Positions 38,577-53,132 of a DNA stretch of 64,000 nt are shown piece after piece. Source of the stretch: Hippophae tibetana (lineage: Eukaryota > Streptophyta > Magnoliopsida > Rosales > Elaeagnaceae); assembly GCA_037013495.1 (NCBI GenBank), contig JAZDXN010000026.1, positions 2,728,001-2,792,000 of the forward strand. Direction: 5' to 3'. The translations under genes and the position numbers were made by a program. Under the pieces are notes generated by a model. That model did not search any database. It was not told the origin of the DNA and was given only the letters and a program-made list of their open reading frames with translations. Every line of letters begins with the position of its first letter. Position 1 is the first letter of the stretch.

Positions 38577-40392
38577 TCGTTCACATTTTCAAAAACAACA
38601 AAACATTTGGTAAATATGAGTTACAACTTTAAACCGCGATATCTTTTGACTCTGGTATTGAAACCACTATTATGATATATCAAATTGAAGCTCGTATCAA
38701 ATTACACAATATATTTTGGTCCTGCCCAGGAAAATCGTTTTTGTACACAAATTACATCGTTTACATCACTTACCGAGTGTTTGAAGTTTTTGACGCACCA
38801 TTTTCATTTTTCTTACTTCTGGTTTAATTCAATAGAGCTATACAGGAGATAATGGTGCCGACCTAGGGTTGTTTATTTATAATTCCAATAAGTCTCTTTT
38901 CTTCAAAAAAAAATAAGAGAAGAGAAAAAGAAAGAGGATGTCGTTCACATTTTCAAAGATAACAAAAGATTTCGTAAATATGAGTTACAACTATCAACGG
39001 AGATATCTTTTGACTCGGGTATCGAAACCACTATTATAATATATCAAATCGAAGCTCGTATCAAATTACACAATATGTTTTGCTCCCGTCCAGGAAAATC
39101 GTTTTTGTACCCAAATTACATCGTTTACATCACTTAAAGAGTGTTTAAATTTTTTGTCGCACCGTTTTCATATTTCTTAATTCTGGTTTAATTCAACAGA
39201 GCTATACAGGAGATATTGGTGCCGACCTAGGGTTGTTGATTAGTATTTCCAATAAGTCTCTATTCTTCAAAAAAAAATAAGAGAAGAGAAAAAGAAAGTG
39301 GATGTTGTTCACATTTTCAAAAACAACAAAACATTTGGTAAATATGAGTTACAACTTTCAACGGAGATATCTTTTAACTCGGGTTTCGAAACCACTATTA
39401 TAATATATCAAATCGAAGCTCGTATTAAATAACACAATATGTTTTGCTCCAGCCTAGGAAAATCGTTTTTGAACCCAAATTATATCGTTTACATCACTTA
39501 ACGAGTGTTTAAAGTTTTTGACGCACCGTTTTCATTTTTCTTACTTCTGGTTTAATTCAATAGAGCTATACAGGAGATATTGGTGCGGACCTAGGTTTGT
39601 TTATTTATATTTCCAATAAGTCTCTGTTCTTCAAAAAAAAAATAAGAGAAGAGAAAAAGAAAGAGGATGTCGTTCACATTTTCAAAAACAACAAAACATT
39701 TGGTAAATATGAGTTACAACTTTCAACGGAGATATCTTTTGACTCGGGTATCGAAACCACTATTATAATATATCAAATCGAAGCTCATATAAAATTACGC
39801 AATATGTTTTGCTCCTGCCTAGGAAAATCGTTTTTGTACCCAAATTACATCATTTACATCACTTAACGAGTGTTTAAAGTTTTTGACGCACCATTTTCAT
39901 TTTTCTTACTTCTGGTTTAATTCAATAGAGCTATACAGGAGATATTGGTGCGGACCTAGGTTTGTTTATTTATATTTCCAATAAGTATCTTTTCTTCAAA
40001 AAAAAATAAGAGAAGAGAAAAAGAAAGAGGATGTCGTTCCCATTTTCAAAAACAACAAAACATTTGGTTAATATGAGTTACAACTTTCAAAGGAGATATC
40101 TTTTGACTCGGGTATCGAAACCACTATTATAATATATCAAATCGAAGCTCGTATCAAATTACACTATATGTTGTGGTCCCGACCAGTAAAATCGTTTTTG
40201 TACCCATATTACATCGTTTAACTCACTTATCGAATGTTTAAAGTTTTTGACGCACCATTTTCATTTTTCTTACTTCTGGTTTAATTCAATAGAGCTATAC
40301 AGGAGATAATGGTGCCAACCTAGGGTTGTTTATTTATATTTCCAATAAGTATCTTTTCTTCAAAAAAAAAAAAGAGAAAAAGAAAGAGGATG
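38577..40392 (+). repeat. Truncated HOR copy G-H-I-X-C'
   Basis: Units start at 38577 G, 38941 H, 39305 I, 39670 X (gcaatatgttttgctcctgcc) and 40034 C'. The next G is at 40393, so the cycle has collapsed to 5 units (1816 bp). H has aaagataac instead of aaaataac, a private change. Confidence 0.85.
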
Positions 40393-43300
40393 TCGTTCAC
40401 ATTTTCAAAAACAACAAAACATTTGGTAAATATGAGTTACAACTTTAAACCGCGATATCTTTTGACTCTGGTATTGAAACCACTATTATGATATATCAAA
40501 TTGAAGCTCGTATCAAATTACACAATATATTTTGGTCCTGCCCCGGAAAATCGTTTTTCTACACAAATTACATCGTTTACATCACTTACCGAGTGTTTAA
40601 AGTTTTTGACGCACCATTTTCATTTTTCTTACTTCTGGTTTAATTCAATAGAGCTATACAGGAGATAATGGTGCCGACCTAGGGTTGTTTATTTATAATT
40701 CCAATAAGTCTCTTTTCTTCAAAAAAAAAATAAGAGAAGAGAAAAAGAAAGAGGATGTCGTTCACATTTTCAAAAATAACAAAAGATTTCGTAAATATGA
40801 GTTACAACTATCAACGGAGATATCTTTTAACTCGGGTTTCGAAACCACTATTATAATATATCAAATCGAAGCTCGTATTAAATAACACAATATATTTTCG
40901 TCTAGCCCAGGAAAATCGTTTTTGAACCCAAATTATATCGTTTACATCACTTAACGAGTGTTTAAAGTTTTTGACGCACCGTTTTCATTTTTCTTACTTC
41001 TGGTTTAAGTCAATAGAGCTATACAGGAGATATTGGTGCCGACCTAGGGTTGTTGATTAGTATTTCCAATAAGTCTCTATTCTTCAAAAAAAAAAATAAG
41101 AGAAGAGAAAAAGAAAGTGGATGTTGTTCACATTTTCAAAAACAACAAAACATTTGGTAAATATGAGTTACAACTTTCAACAGAGATATCTTTTAACTCG
41201 GGTTTCGAAACCACTATTATAATATATCAAATCGAAGCTCGTATTAAATAACACAATATGTTTTGCTCCAGCCTAGAAAAATCGTTTTTGAACCCAAATT
41301 ATATCGTTTACATCACTTAACGAGTGTTTAAAGTTTTTGACGCACCGTTTTCATTTTTCTTACTTCTGGTTTAAGTCAATAGAGCTATACAGGAGATATT
41401 GGCGCGGACCTAGGTTTGTTTATTTATATTTCCAATAAGTCTGTTTTCTTAAAAAAAATAAGAGAAGAGAAAAAGAAAGAGGATGTCGTTCACAATTTCA
41501 AAAACAACAAAACATTTGGTAAATAAGAGTTACAACTTTCAACGGAGATATCTTTTGACTCGGGTTTCGAAACCACTATTATAATATATCAAATCGAAGC
41601 TCTTATCAAATAACACAATATGTTTTGCTCCAGCCCAATAAAATCGTTTTTGTACCCAAATTACATCGTTTACATCACTTAACGAGTGTTTAAAGTTTTT
41701 GACGCACCGTTTTCATTTTCCTTACTTCTGGTTTAATTCAATAGAGCTATACAGGAGATATTGGTGCGGACCTAGGTTTGTTTATTTATATTTCCAATAA
41801 GTCTGTTTGCTTCAACAAAAAATAAGAGAAGAGAAAAAGAAAGAGGATGTCGTTCACAATTTCAAAAACAACAAAACATTTGGTAAATATGAGTTACAAC
41901 TTTCAACGGAGATATCTTTTGACTCGGGTTTCGAAACCACTATTATAATATATCAAATCGAAGCTCATATCAAATAACACAATATGTTTTGCTCCAGCCC
42001 TGGAAAATCGATTTGTACCCAAATTACATCGTTTACATCACTTAACGAGTGTTTAAAGTTTTTGACGCACCGTTTTCATTTTTCTTACTTCTGGTTTAAT
42101 TCAATAGAGCTATACAGGAGATATTGGTGCCGACATAGGTTTGTTGATTTATATTTCCAATAAGTCTCTATTCTTCAAAAAAAAAATAAGAGAAGAGAAA
42201 AAGAAAGAGGATGTCGTTCACAATTTCAAAAACAACAAAACATTTGGTAAATATGAGTTACAACTATCAACATAGATATCTTTTCACTCGGCTACCGAAA
42301 CCACTATTATAATATATCAAATCGAAGCTCGTATCAAATTACACAATATGTTTTGGTCCCGCCTGGAAAATCGTTTTTGTACCCAAATTACATCATTTAC
42401 ATCACTTAACGAGTGTTTAAAGTTTTTGACGCACCATTTTCATTTTTCTTACTTCTGGTTTAATTCAATAGAGCTATACAGGAGATATTTGTGCGGACCT
42501 AGGTTTGTTTATTTATATTTCCAATAAGTATCTTTTCTTCAAAAAAAATAAGAGAAGAGAAAAAGAAAGAGGATGTCGTTCACAATTTCAAAAACAACAA
42601 AACATTTGTTAAATATGTGTTACAACTTTCAACGGAGATATCTTTTGACTCGGGTATCGAAACCACTATTATAATATATCAAATCGAAGCTCGTATCAAA
42701 TTACGCAATATATTTTGCTCCCGCCCAGGAAAATCGTTGTTGTACCCAACTTAGATCGTTTACATCACTTAACGAGTGTTTAAAGTTTTTGACGCACCAT
42801 TTTCATTTTTCTTACTTCTGGTTTAATTCAACAGAGCTATACAGGCGATAATGGTGCCAACCTAGGGTTGTTTATTTATATTTCCAATAAGTCTCTTTTC
42901 TTCAAAAAAAAATAAGAGAAGAGAAAAAGAAAGAGGATGTCGTTCACATTTTCAAAAACAACAAAACATTTGGTAAATATGAGTTACAGCTTTCAACGGA
43001 GATATCTTTTGACTCGGGTATCGAAACCACTATTATAATATATCAAATCGAAGCTCGTATCAAATTACACAATATGTTTTGTTCCAGCCCAGGAAAATCG
43101 TTTTTGTACCCAAATTACATCGTTTACATCACTTAACGAGTGTTTAAAGTTTTTGACGCACCGTTTTCATTTTTCTTACTTCTGGTTTAATTCAATAGAG
43201 CTATATAGGAGATATTGGTGCGGACCTAGGTTTGTTTATTTATATTTCCAATAAGTCTCTGTTCTTCAAAAAAAAATAAGAGAAGAGAAAAAGAAAGAGG

Positions 43301-46300
43301 ATGTCGTTCACATTTTCAAAAACAACAAAACATTTGGTTTATATGAGTTACAACTTTCAACGGAGATATCTTTTGACTCGGCTATCGAAACCACTATTAT
43401 AATATATCAAATCGAAGCTCGTATCAAATTACACAATATGTTTTGGTCCCGCCCATGCAAATCGTTTTTTTAACCAAATTACATCATTTACATCACTTAA
43501 CGAGTGTTTAAAGTTTTTGACGCACCATTTTCATTTTTCTTACTTCTGGTTTAATTCAATAGAGCTATACAGGAGATATTGGTGCGGACCTAGGGTTGTT
43601 TATTTATGTTTCTAATAAGTCTCTTTTCTTCAAAAAAAAATAAGAGAAGAGAAAAAGAAAGAGGATGTCGTTCACAATTTCAAAAACAACAAAACATTTG
43701 GTAAATAAGAGTTACAACTTTCAACGAAGATATCTTTTGACTCGGGTATCAAAACCACTATTATAATATACTAAATCGAAGCTCATATCAAATTACACAA
43801 TATATTTTGGTCCCGCCCAGGAAAATCGTTTTGTACACAAATTACATCGTTTACATAACTTAACGAGTGTTTAAAGTTTTTGACGCACCATTTTCATTTT
43901 TCTTACTTCTGGTTTAATTCAATAGAACTATACAGGAGATTTTGGTGCCGACATAGGGTTGTTGATTTATATTTCCAATAAGTCTCTATTCTTCAAAAAA
44001 AAAAATAAGAGAAGAGAAAAAGAAAGAGGATGTCGTTCACATTTTCAAAAACAACAAAACATTTGGTAAATATGAGTTACAACTTTCAACGGAGATATCT
44101 TTTGACTCGGCTACCGAAACCACTATTATAATATATCAAATCGAAGCTCGTATCAAATTACACAATATGTTTTGGTCCCGCCCAGGCAAATCGTTTTTGT
44201 ACCCAAATTACATCATTTACATCACTTAACGAGTGTTTAAAGTTTTTGACGCACCGTTTTCATTTTTCTTACTTCTGGTTTAATTCAATAGAGCTATACA
44301 GGAGATATTGGTGCGGACCTAGGTTTGTTTATTTATATTTCCAATAAGTATCCTTTCTTCAAAAAAAAAATAAGAGAAGAGAAAAAGAAAGAGGATGTCG
44401 TTCACAATTTCAAAAACACCAAAACATTTGGTAAATATGTGTTACAACTTTCAACGGAGATATCTTTTGACTCGGGTATCGAAACCACTATTATAATATA
44501 TAAAATCGAAGCTCGTATCAAATTACACAATATATTTTGGTCCCGCCCAGGAAAATCGTTTTTGTACCCACCTTAGATCGTTTACATCACTTAAAGAGTG
44601 TTTAAATTTTTTGTCGCACCGTTTTCATATTTCTTACTTCTAGTTTAATTCAATAGAGCTATACAGGAGATATTGGTGCCGACCTAGGGTTGTTGATTAA
44701 TATTTCCAATAAGTCTCTATTCTTCAAAAAAAAAAATAAGAGAAGAGAAAAAGAAAGTGGATGTTGTTCACATTTTCAAAAACAACAAATCATTTGGTAA
44801 ATATGAGTTACAACTTTCAACGGAGATATCTTTTGACTCGGGTTTCGAAACCACTATTATAATATATCAAATCGAAGCTCGTATTAAATAACACAATATG
44901 TTTTGCTCCAGCCTAGGAAAATCGTTTTTGAACCCAAATTATATCGTTTACATCACTTAACGAGTGTTTAAAGTTTTTGACGCACCGTTTTCATTTTTCT
45001 TACTTCTGGTTTAATTCAATAGAGCTATACAGGAGATATTGGTGCGGACCTAGGTTTGTTTATTTATATTTCCAATAAGTCTGTTTGCTTCAAAAAAAAA
45101 TAAGAGAAGAGAAAAAGAAAGAGGATGTCGTTCACAATTTCAAAAACAACAAAACATTTGGTAAATAAGAGTTACAACTTTCAACGGATATATCTTTTGA
45201 CTCGGGTATCAAAACCACTATTATAATATATCAAATCGAAGCTCATATCATATTACACAATATATTTTGGTCCCGCCCAGGAAAATCGTTTTGTACACAA
45301 ATTACATCGTTTACATCACTTAACGAGTGTTTAAAGTTTTTGACGCACCATTTTCATTTTTCTTACTTCTGGTTTAATTCAATAGAGCTATACAGGAGAT
45401 ATTGGTGCCGACATAGGGTTGTTGATTTATATTTCCATTAAGTCTCTATTCTTCAAAAAAAAATAAGAGAAGAGAAAAAGAAAGAGGATGTCGTTCACAT
45501 TTTCAAAAAAAACAAAACATTTAGTAAATATGAGTTACAACTTTCAAAGGAGATATCTTTTGACTCGGGTTTCGAAACCACTATTATAATATATCAAATC
45601 GAAGCTTGTATCAAATAACACAATATTTTTTGCTCCAACCCAGTAAAATCGTTTTTGTACCCAAATTACATCGTTTACATCACTTAACGAGTGTTTAAAG
45701 TTTTTGACGCACCGTTTTCATTTTTCTTACTTCTGGTTTAATTCAATAGAGCTATACAGGAGATATTGGTGCGGACCTAGGTTTCTTTATTTATATTTCC
45801 AATAAGTCTGTTTGCTTCAAAAAAAATAAGATAAGAGAAAAAGAAAGAGGATGTCGTTCACAATTTCAAAAACAACAAAACATTTGGTAAATATGAGTTA
45901 CAACTTTCAACGGAGATATCTTTTGACTCGGGTATCAAAACAACTATTATAATATATCAAATCGAAGCTCATATCAAATTACACAATATATTTTCGTCTA
46001 GCCCAGGAAAATCGTTTTGTACACAAATTACATCGTTTACATCACTTAACGAGTGTTTAAAGTTTTTGACGCACCATTTTCATTTTTCTTATTTCTGGTT
46101 TAATTCAATAGAGCTATACAGGAGATATTGGTTCCGACATAGGGTTGTTGATTTATATTTCCAATAGGTCTCTATTCTTCAAAAAAAAATAAGAGAAGAG
46201 AAAAAGAAAGAGGATGTCGTTCACATTTTCAAAAAAAACAAAACATTTGGTAAATATGAGTTACAACTTTGAACGGAGATATCTTTTGACTCGGCTACCG

Positions 46301-47669
46301 AAACCACTATTATAATATATCAAATCGAAGCTCGTATCAAATTACACAATATGTTTTGGTCCCGCCCAAGAAAATCGTTTTTTTACCCAAATCACATCGT
46401 TTACATCACTTATCGAGTGTTTAAAGTTTTTGACGCACCATTTTCATTTTTCTTACTTCTGGTTTAATTCAATAGAGCTATAGAGGAGATAATGGTGCCA
46501 ACCTAGGGTTGTTTATTTATATTTCTAATAGGTCTCTTTTCTTCAAAAAAAAATAAGAGAAGAGAAAAAGAAAGAGGATGTCGTTCCCATTTTCAAAAAC
46601 AACAAAACATTTTCTTAATATGAGTTACAACTTTCAACGGAGATAACTTTTGACTCGGGTATCGAAACCACTATTATGATATATCAAATTGAAGCTCATA
46701 TCAAATTACACAATATATTTTGGTCCTGCCCAGGAAAATCATTTTTGTACACAAATTACATCGTTTACATCACTTACCGAGTGCTTAAAGTTTTTGACGC
46801 ACCATTTTCATTTTTCTTACTTCTGGTTTAATTCAATAGAGCTATACAGGAGATAATGGTGCCGACCTAGGGTTGTTTATTTATAATTCCAATAAGTCTC
46901 TTTTCTTAAAAAAAAAATAAGAGAAGTGAAAAAGAAAGAGGATGTTGTTCACATTTTCAAAAACAACAAAACATTTGGTAAATATGAGTGACAACTTTCA
47001 ACGGAGATATCTTTTGACTCGGGTCTCGAACCCACTATTATAATATATCAAATCGAAGCTCGTATCAAATTACGCAATATGTTTTGCTCCTGCCTAGGAA
47101 AATCGTTTTTGTACCCAAATTACATCATTTACATCACTTAACGAGTGTTTAAAGTTTTTGACGCACCATTTTCATTTTTCTTACTTCTGGTTTAATTCAA
47201 TAGAGCTATACAGGAGATATTGGTGCGGACCTAGGTTTGTTTATTTATATTTCCAATAAGTATATTTTCTTCAAAAAAAAATAAGAGAAGAGAAAAAGAA
47301 AGAGGATGTCGTTCCCATTTTCAAAAACAACAAAACATTTGGTTAATATGAGTTACAATTTTCAAAGGAGATATCTTTTGACTCGGGTATCGAAACCACT
47401 ATTATAATATATCAAATCGAAGCTCGTATCAAATTACACAATATGTTGTGGTCCCGACCAGTAAAATCGTTTTTGTACCCATATTACATCGTTTAACTCA
47501 CTTATCGAATGTTTAAAGTTTTTGACGCACCATTTTCATTTTTCTTACTTCTGGTTTAATTCAATAGAGCTATACAGGAGATAATGGTGCCAACCTAGGG
47601 TTGTTTATTTATATTTCCAATAAGTCTCTTTTCTTCAAAAAAAAAAAGAAGAGAAAAAGAAAGAGGATG
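40393..47669 (+). repeat. HOR copy of 20 monomers with altered right half
   Basis: Starts are G 40393, H/I mosaic 40758, I 41124, J 41486, K 41850, A 42214, B/C fusion 42576, D 42940, E 43304, F-like 43668, 44033, 44398 (aacaccaaaac), I 44764, J/F 45128, 45491 (tttagtaaatatg), 45854 (tattttcgtctagcc), M 46217 (tttgaacgg, first of its kind), Q 46581, X 46945, C' 47309. The left half follows the canonical order; the right half brings in types that dominate further right. Confidence 0.8.
45128..46216 (+). repeat. Trimer duplicated 3.6 kb apart, copy 1
   Basis: Three units: J/F composite (45128), a unit with tttagtaaatatg and acaatattttttgctcc (45491), and one with aaaacaactatt and tattttcgtctagcc (45854). 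All three recur in order at 48764. Confidence 0.85.
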
Positions 47670-50600
47670 TCGTTCACATTTTCAAAAACAACAAAACATT
47701 TGGTAAATATGAGTTACAACTTTAAACCGCGATATCTTTTGACTCTGGTATTGAAACCACTATTATGATATATCAAATTGAAGCTCGTATCAAATTACAC
47801 AATATATTTTGGTCTTGCCCAAGAAAATCGTTTTTGTACACAAATTACATCGTTTACATCACTTACCGAGTGTTTAAAGTTTTTGACGCACCATTTTCAT
47901 TTTTCTTACTTCTGGTTTAATTCAATAGAGCTATACAGGAGATAATGGTGCCGACCTAGGGTTGTTTATTTATAATTCCAATAAGTCTCTTTTCTTCAAA
48001 AAAAAATAAGAGAAGAGAAAAAGAAAGAGGATGTCGTTCACATTTTCAAAAATAACAAAAGATTTCGTAAATATGAGTTACAACTATCAACAGAGATATC
48101 TTTTGACTCGGGTATCGAAACCACCATTATAATATATCAAATCGAAGCTCGTATCAAATTACACAATGTGTTTTGCTCCCGCCCAGGAAAATCGTTTTTG
48201 TACCCAAATTACATCGTTTACATCACTTAAAGAGTGTTTAAATTTTTTGTCGCACCGTTTTCATATTTCTTACTTCTAGTTTAATTCAATAGAGCTATAC
48301 AGGAGATATTGGTGCCGACCTAGGGTTGTTGATTAATATTTCCAATAAGTCTCTATTCTTCAAAAAAAAAAATAAGAGAAGAGAAAAAGAAAGTGGATGT
48401 TGTTCACATTTTCAAAAACAACAAAACATTTGGTAAATATGAGTTACAACTTTCAACGGAGATATCTTTTGACTCGGGTTTCGAAACCACTATTATAATA
48501 TATCAAATCGAAGCTCGTATTAAATAACACAATATGTTTTGCTCCAGCCTAGGAAAATCGTTTTTGAACCCAAATTATATCGTTTACATCACTTAACGAG
48601 TGTTTAAAGTTTTTGACGCACCGTTTTCATTTTTCTTACTTCTGGTATAAGTCAATAGAGCTATACAGGAGATATTGGTGCGGACCTAGGTTTGTTTATT
48701 TATATTTCCAATAAGTCTGTTTGCTTCAAAAAAAAATAAGAGAAGAGAAAAAGAAAGAGGATGTCGTTCACAATTTCAAAAACAAAAAAAACATTTGGTA
48801 AATAAGAGTTACAACTTTCAACGGAGATATCTTTTTGACTCGGGTATCAAAACCACTATTATAATATATCAAATCGAAGCTCGTATCAAATTACACAATA
48901 TATTTTGGTCCCGCCCAGGAAAATCGTTTTGTACACAAATTACATCGTTTACATCACTTAACGAGTGTTTAAAGTTTTTGACGCACCATTTTCATTTTTC
49001 TTACTTCTGGTTTAATTCAATAGAGCTATACAGGAGATATTGGTGCCGACATAGGGTTGTTGAATTATATTTCCATTAAGTCTCTATTCTTCAAAAAAAA
49101 ATAAGAGAAGAGAAAAAGAAAGAGGATGTCGTTCACATTTTCAAAAAAAACAAAACATTTAGTAAATATGAGTTACAACTTTCAAAGGAGATATCTTTTG
49201 ACTCGGGTTTCGAAACCACTATTATAATATATCAAATCGAAGCTTGTATCAAATAACACAATATTTTTTGCTCCAGCCCAGTAAAATCGTTTTTGTACCC
49301 AAATTACATCGTTTACATCACTTAACGAGTGTTTAAAGTTTTTGACGCACCGTTTTCAATTTTCTTACTTCTGGTTTAATTCAATAGAGCTATACAGGAG
49401 ATATTGGTGCGGACCTAGGTTTCTTTATTTATATTTCCGATAAGTCTGTTTGCTTCAAAAAGAATAAGAGAAGAGAAAAAGAAAGAGGATGTCGTTCACA
49501 ATTTCAAAAACAACAAAACATTTGGTAAATATGAGTTACAACTTTCAACGGAGATATCTTTTGACTCGGGTATCAAAACAACTATTATAATATATCAAAT
49601 CGAAGCTCATATCAAATTACACAATATATTTTCGTCTAGCCCAGGGAAATCGTTTTGTACACAAATTATATCGTTTACATCACTTAACGAGTGTTTAAAG
49701 TTTTTGACGCACCATTTTCATTTTTCTTATTTCTGGTTTAATTCAAAAGAGCTATACAGGAGATATTGGTGCCGACATAGGGTTGTTGATTTATATTTCC
49801 AATAGGTCTCTATTCTTCAAAAAAAAATAAGAGAAGAGAAAAAAAAAGAGGATGTCATTCACATTTTCAAAAAAAACAAAATATTTGTTAAATATGTGTT
49901 ACAACTTTCAACGGAGATATCTTTTGACTCGGGTATCGAAACCACTATTATAATATATCAAATAGAAGCTCGTATCAAATTACACAATATATTTTGGTCC
50001 CGCCCAGGAAAATCGTTTTTGTACCCAACTTAGATCGTTTACATCATTTACCGAGTGTTTACAGTTTTTGACGCACCATTTTCATTTTTCTTACTTCTGG
50101 TTTAATTCAATAGAGCTATATAGGAGATAATGGTGCCAACCTAGGGTTGTTTATTTATATTTCTAATAAGTCTCTTTTCTTCAAAAAAAAATAAGAGAAG
50201 AGAAAAAGAAAGAGGATGTCGTTCACATTTTCAAAAAAAACAAAACATTTGGTAAATATGAGTTACAACTTTGAACGGAGATATCTTTTGACTCGGCTAC
50301 CGAAACCACTATTATAATATATCAAATCGAAGCTCGTATCAAATTACACAATATGTTTTGGTCCCTCCCAAGAAAATCGTTTTTTTACCCAAATCACATC
50401 GTTTACATCACTTATCGAGTGTTTAAAGTTTTTGACGCACCATTTTCATTTTTCTTACTTCTGGTTTAATTCAATAGAGCTATACAAGAGATAATGGTGC
50501 CAACCTAGGGTTGTTTATTTATATTTCCAATAAGTCTCTTTTCTTCAAAAAAAAAAATAAGAGAAGAGAAAAAGAAAGAGGATGTCGTTCACATTTTCAA

Positions 50601-51312
50601 AAACAACAAAACATTTGGTAAATATGAGTTCCAACTCTCAACGGAGATATCTTTTGACTCGGGTATGAAAACCACTATTATAATATATCAAATCGAAGCT
50701 CATATCAAATTACACAATTTCTTTTGGTCCCGTCCAGGAAAATCGTTTTGTACACAAATTACATCGTTTACATCACTTAACGAGTGTTTAAAGTTTTTGA
50801 CGCACCATTTTCATTTTTCTTACTTCTGGTTTAATTCAATAGAGCTATACAGGAGATAATGGTGCCAACCTAGGGTTTTTTATTTATATTTCCAATAAGT
50901 CTCTTTTCTTCAAAAAAAAAATAAGAGAAGAGAAAAGGAAAGAGGATGTCGTTCACATTTTAAAAAAAAACAAAACATTTGGTAAATATGAGTTACAACT
51001 TTGAACGGAGATATCTTTTGACTCGGCTACCGAAACCACTATTAAAATACATCAAATCGAAGCTCGTATCAAATTACACAATATGTTTTGGTCCCGCCCC
51101 GGAAAATCGTTTTTGTACCCAAATTACATCATTTACATCACTTAACGAGTGTTTAAAGTTTTTGACGCACCATTTTCATTTTTCTTATTTCTGGTTTAAT
51201 TCAATAGAGCTATACAGGAGATATTGGTGCCGACATAGGGTTGTTGATTTATATTTCCAATAAGTCTCTATTCTTCAAAAAAAAATAAGAGAAGAGAAAA
51301 AGAAAGAGGATG
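47670..51312 (+). repeat. G-H-I-J/F run then transition to M units
   Basis: Ten units (3643 bp): G 47670, H 48034, I 48400, J/F 48764, 49129, 49492, 49855 (gtcattcac, aaatatttg), M 50219, 50585 (gagttccaactc), M 50949. This is the last G-H-I run; to its right the J and K marks disappear and M, N, P and C* units take over. Confidence 0.82.
48764..49854 (+). repeat. Trimer duplicated 3.6 kb apart, copy 2
   Basis: The partner of 45128-46216. tttagtaa aligns at an offset near 3630 bp, ten monomers. Copy 2 has small private changes: aaaaagaataag near 49459, cccagggaaatcg near 49642 and caaaagagct near 49745. Confidence 0.85.
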
Positions 51313-53132
51313 TCGTTCACATTTTCAAAAACAACAAAACATTTGGTAAATATGAGTTCCAACTTTAAACGGAGATATCTTTTGACTCGGGTATTGAAAC
51401 CACTATTATGATATATCAAATTGAAGCTCGTATCAAATTACACAATATATTTTGGTCCTGCCAAGGAAAATCGTTTTTGTACACAAATTACATCATTTAC
51501 ATCACTTACCGAGTGTTTAAAGTTTTTGACGCACCATTTTCATTTTTCTTACTTCTGGTTTAATTTAATAGAGCTAGACAGGAGATAATGGTGCCGACCT
51601 AGGGTTGTTTATTTATAATTCCAATAAGTCTCTTTTCTTCAAAAAATAAAATAAGAGAAGAGAAAAAGAAAGAGGATGTCGTTCACAATTTCAAAAACAA
51701 CAAAACATTTGGTAAATATGTGTTACAACTTTCAACGGAGATATCTTTTGACTCGGGTATCGAAACCACTATTATAATATATCAAATAGAAGCTCGTATC
51801 AAATTACACAATATATTTTGGTCCCGCCCAGGAAAATCGTTTTTGTACCCAACTTAGATCGTTTACATCACTTACCGAGTGTTTACAGTTTTTGACGCAC
51901 CATTTTCATTTTTCTTACTTCTGGTTTAATTCAATAGTGCTATACAGGAGATAATGGTGCCGACCTAGGGTTGTTTATTTATATTTCTAACAAGTCTCTT
52001 TTCTTCAAAAAAAATAAGAGAAGAGAAAAAGAAAGAGGATGTCGTTCACATTTTCAAAAACAACAAAACATTTGGTTAATATGAGTTATAACTTTCAAAG
52101 GAGATATCTTTTGACTCGGGTATCGAAACCACTATTATAATATATTAAATTGAAGCTCGTATCAAATTACACAATATGTTGTGGTCCCGACCAGTAAAAT
52201 CGTTTTTGTACCCAAATTAAATCGTTTAACTCACTTATCGAGTGTTTAAAGTTTTTGACGCACCATTTTCATTTTTCTTACTTCTGGTTTAATTCAATAG
52301 AGATATACAGGAGATAATGGTGCCAACCTAGGGTTGTTTATTTATATTTCCAATAAGTCTCTTTTCTTCAAAAAAAAATAAGAGAAGAGAAAAAGAAAGA
52401 GGATGTCGTTCACATTTAAAAAAAAAACAAAACATTTGGTAAATATGAGTTACAACTTTGAACGGAGATATCTTTTGACTCGGCTACCGAAACCACTATT
52501 ATAATATATCAAATCGAAGCTCGTATCAAATTACACAATATGTTTTGGTCCCGCCCAGGAAAATCGTTTTTGTACCCAAATTACATCATTTACATCACTT
52601 AACGAGTTTTTAAAGTTTTTGACGCACAATTTTCATTTTTCTTACTTCTGGTTTAATTCAATAGAGCTATACAGGAGATATTGGTGCGGACCTAGGTTTG
52701 TTTATTTATATTTCCAATAAGTATCTTTTCTTCAAAAAAAAATAAGAGAAGAGAAAAAGAAAGAGGATGTCGTTCACAATTTAAAAAACAACAAAATATT
52801 TGTTAAATATGTGTTACAACTTTCAACGGAGATATCTTTTGACTCGGGTATCGAAACCACTATTATAATATATCAAATAGAAGCTCGTATCAAATTACAC
52901 AATATATTTTGGTCCCGCCCAGGAAAATCGTTTTTGTACCCAACTTAGATCGTTTACATCACTTACTGAGTGTTATAGTTTTTGACGCACCATTTTCATT
53001 TTTCTTACTTTTGGTTTAATTCAATAGAGCTATACAGGAGATAATGGTGCCAACCTAGGGTTTTTTATTTATATTTCTAATAAGTCTCTTTTCTTCAAAA
53101 AAAAATAAGAGAAGAGAAAAAGAAAGAGGATG
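51313..53132 (+). repeat. Five-monomer block duplicated, copy 1
   Basis: Units start at 51313 (N), 51679, 52042, 52406 and 52770. Rare marks shared with the block at 54955 are tttaatttaatagagctag, aaaaaataaaataag, caatagtg, ctaacaagtc, aaattaaatcg, agagatatac, acgagtttttaaag, ttactgagtgttatag and cttttggttt, all at an offset of 3642-3643 bp. Confidence 0.93.
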
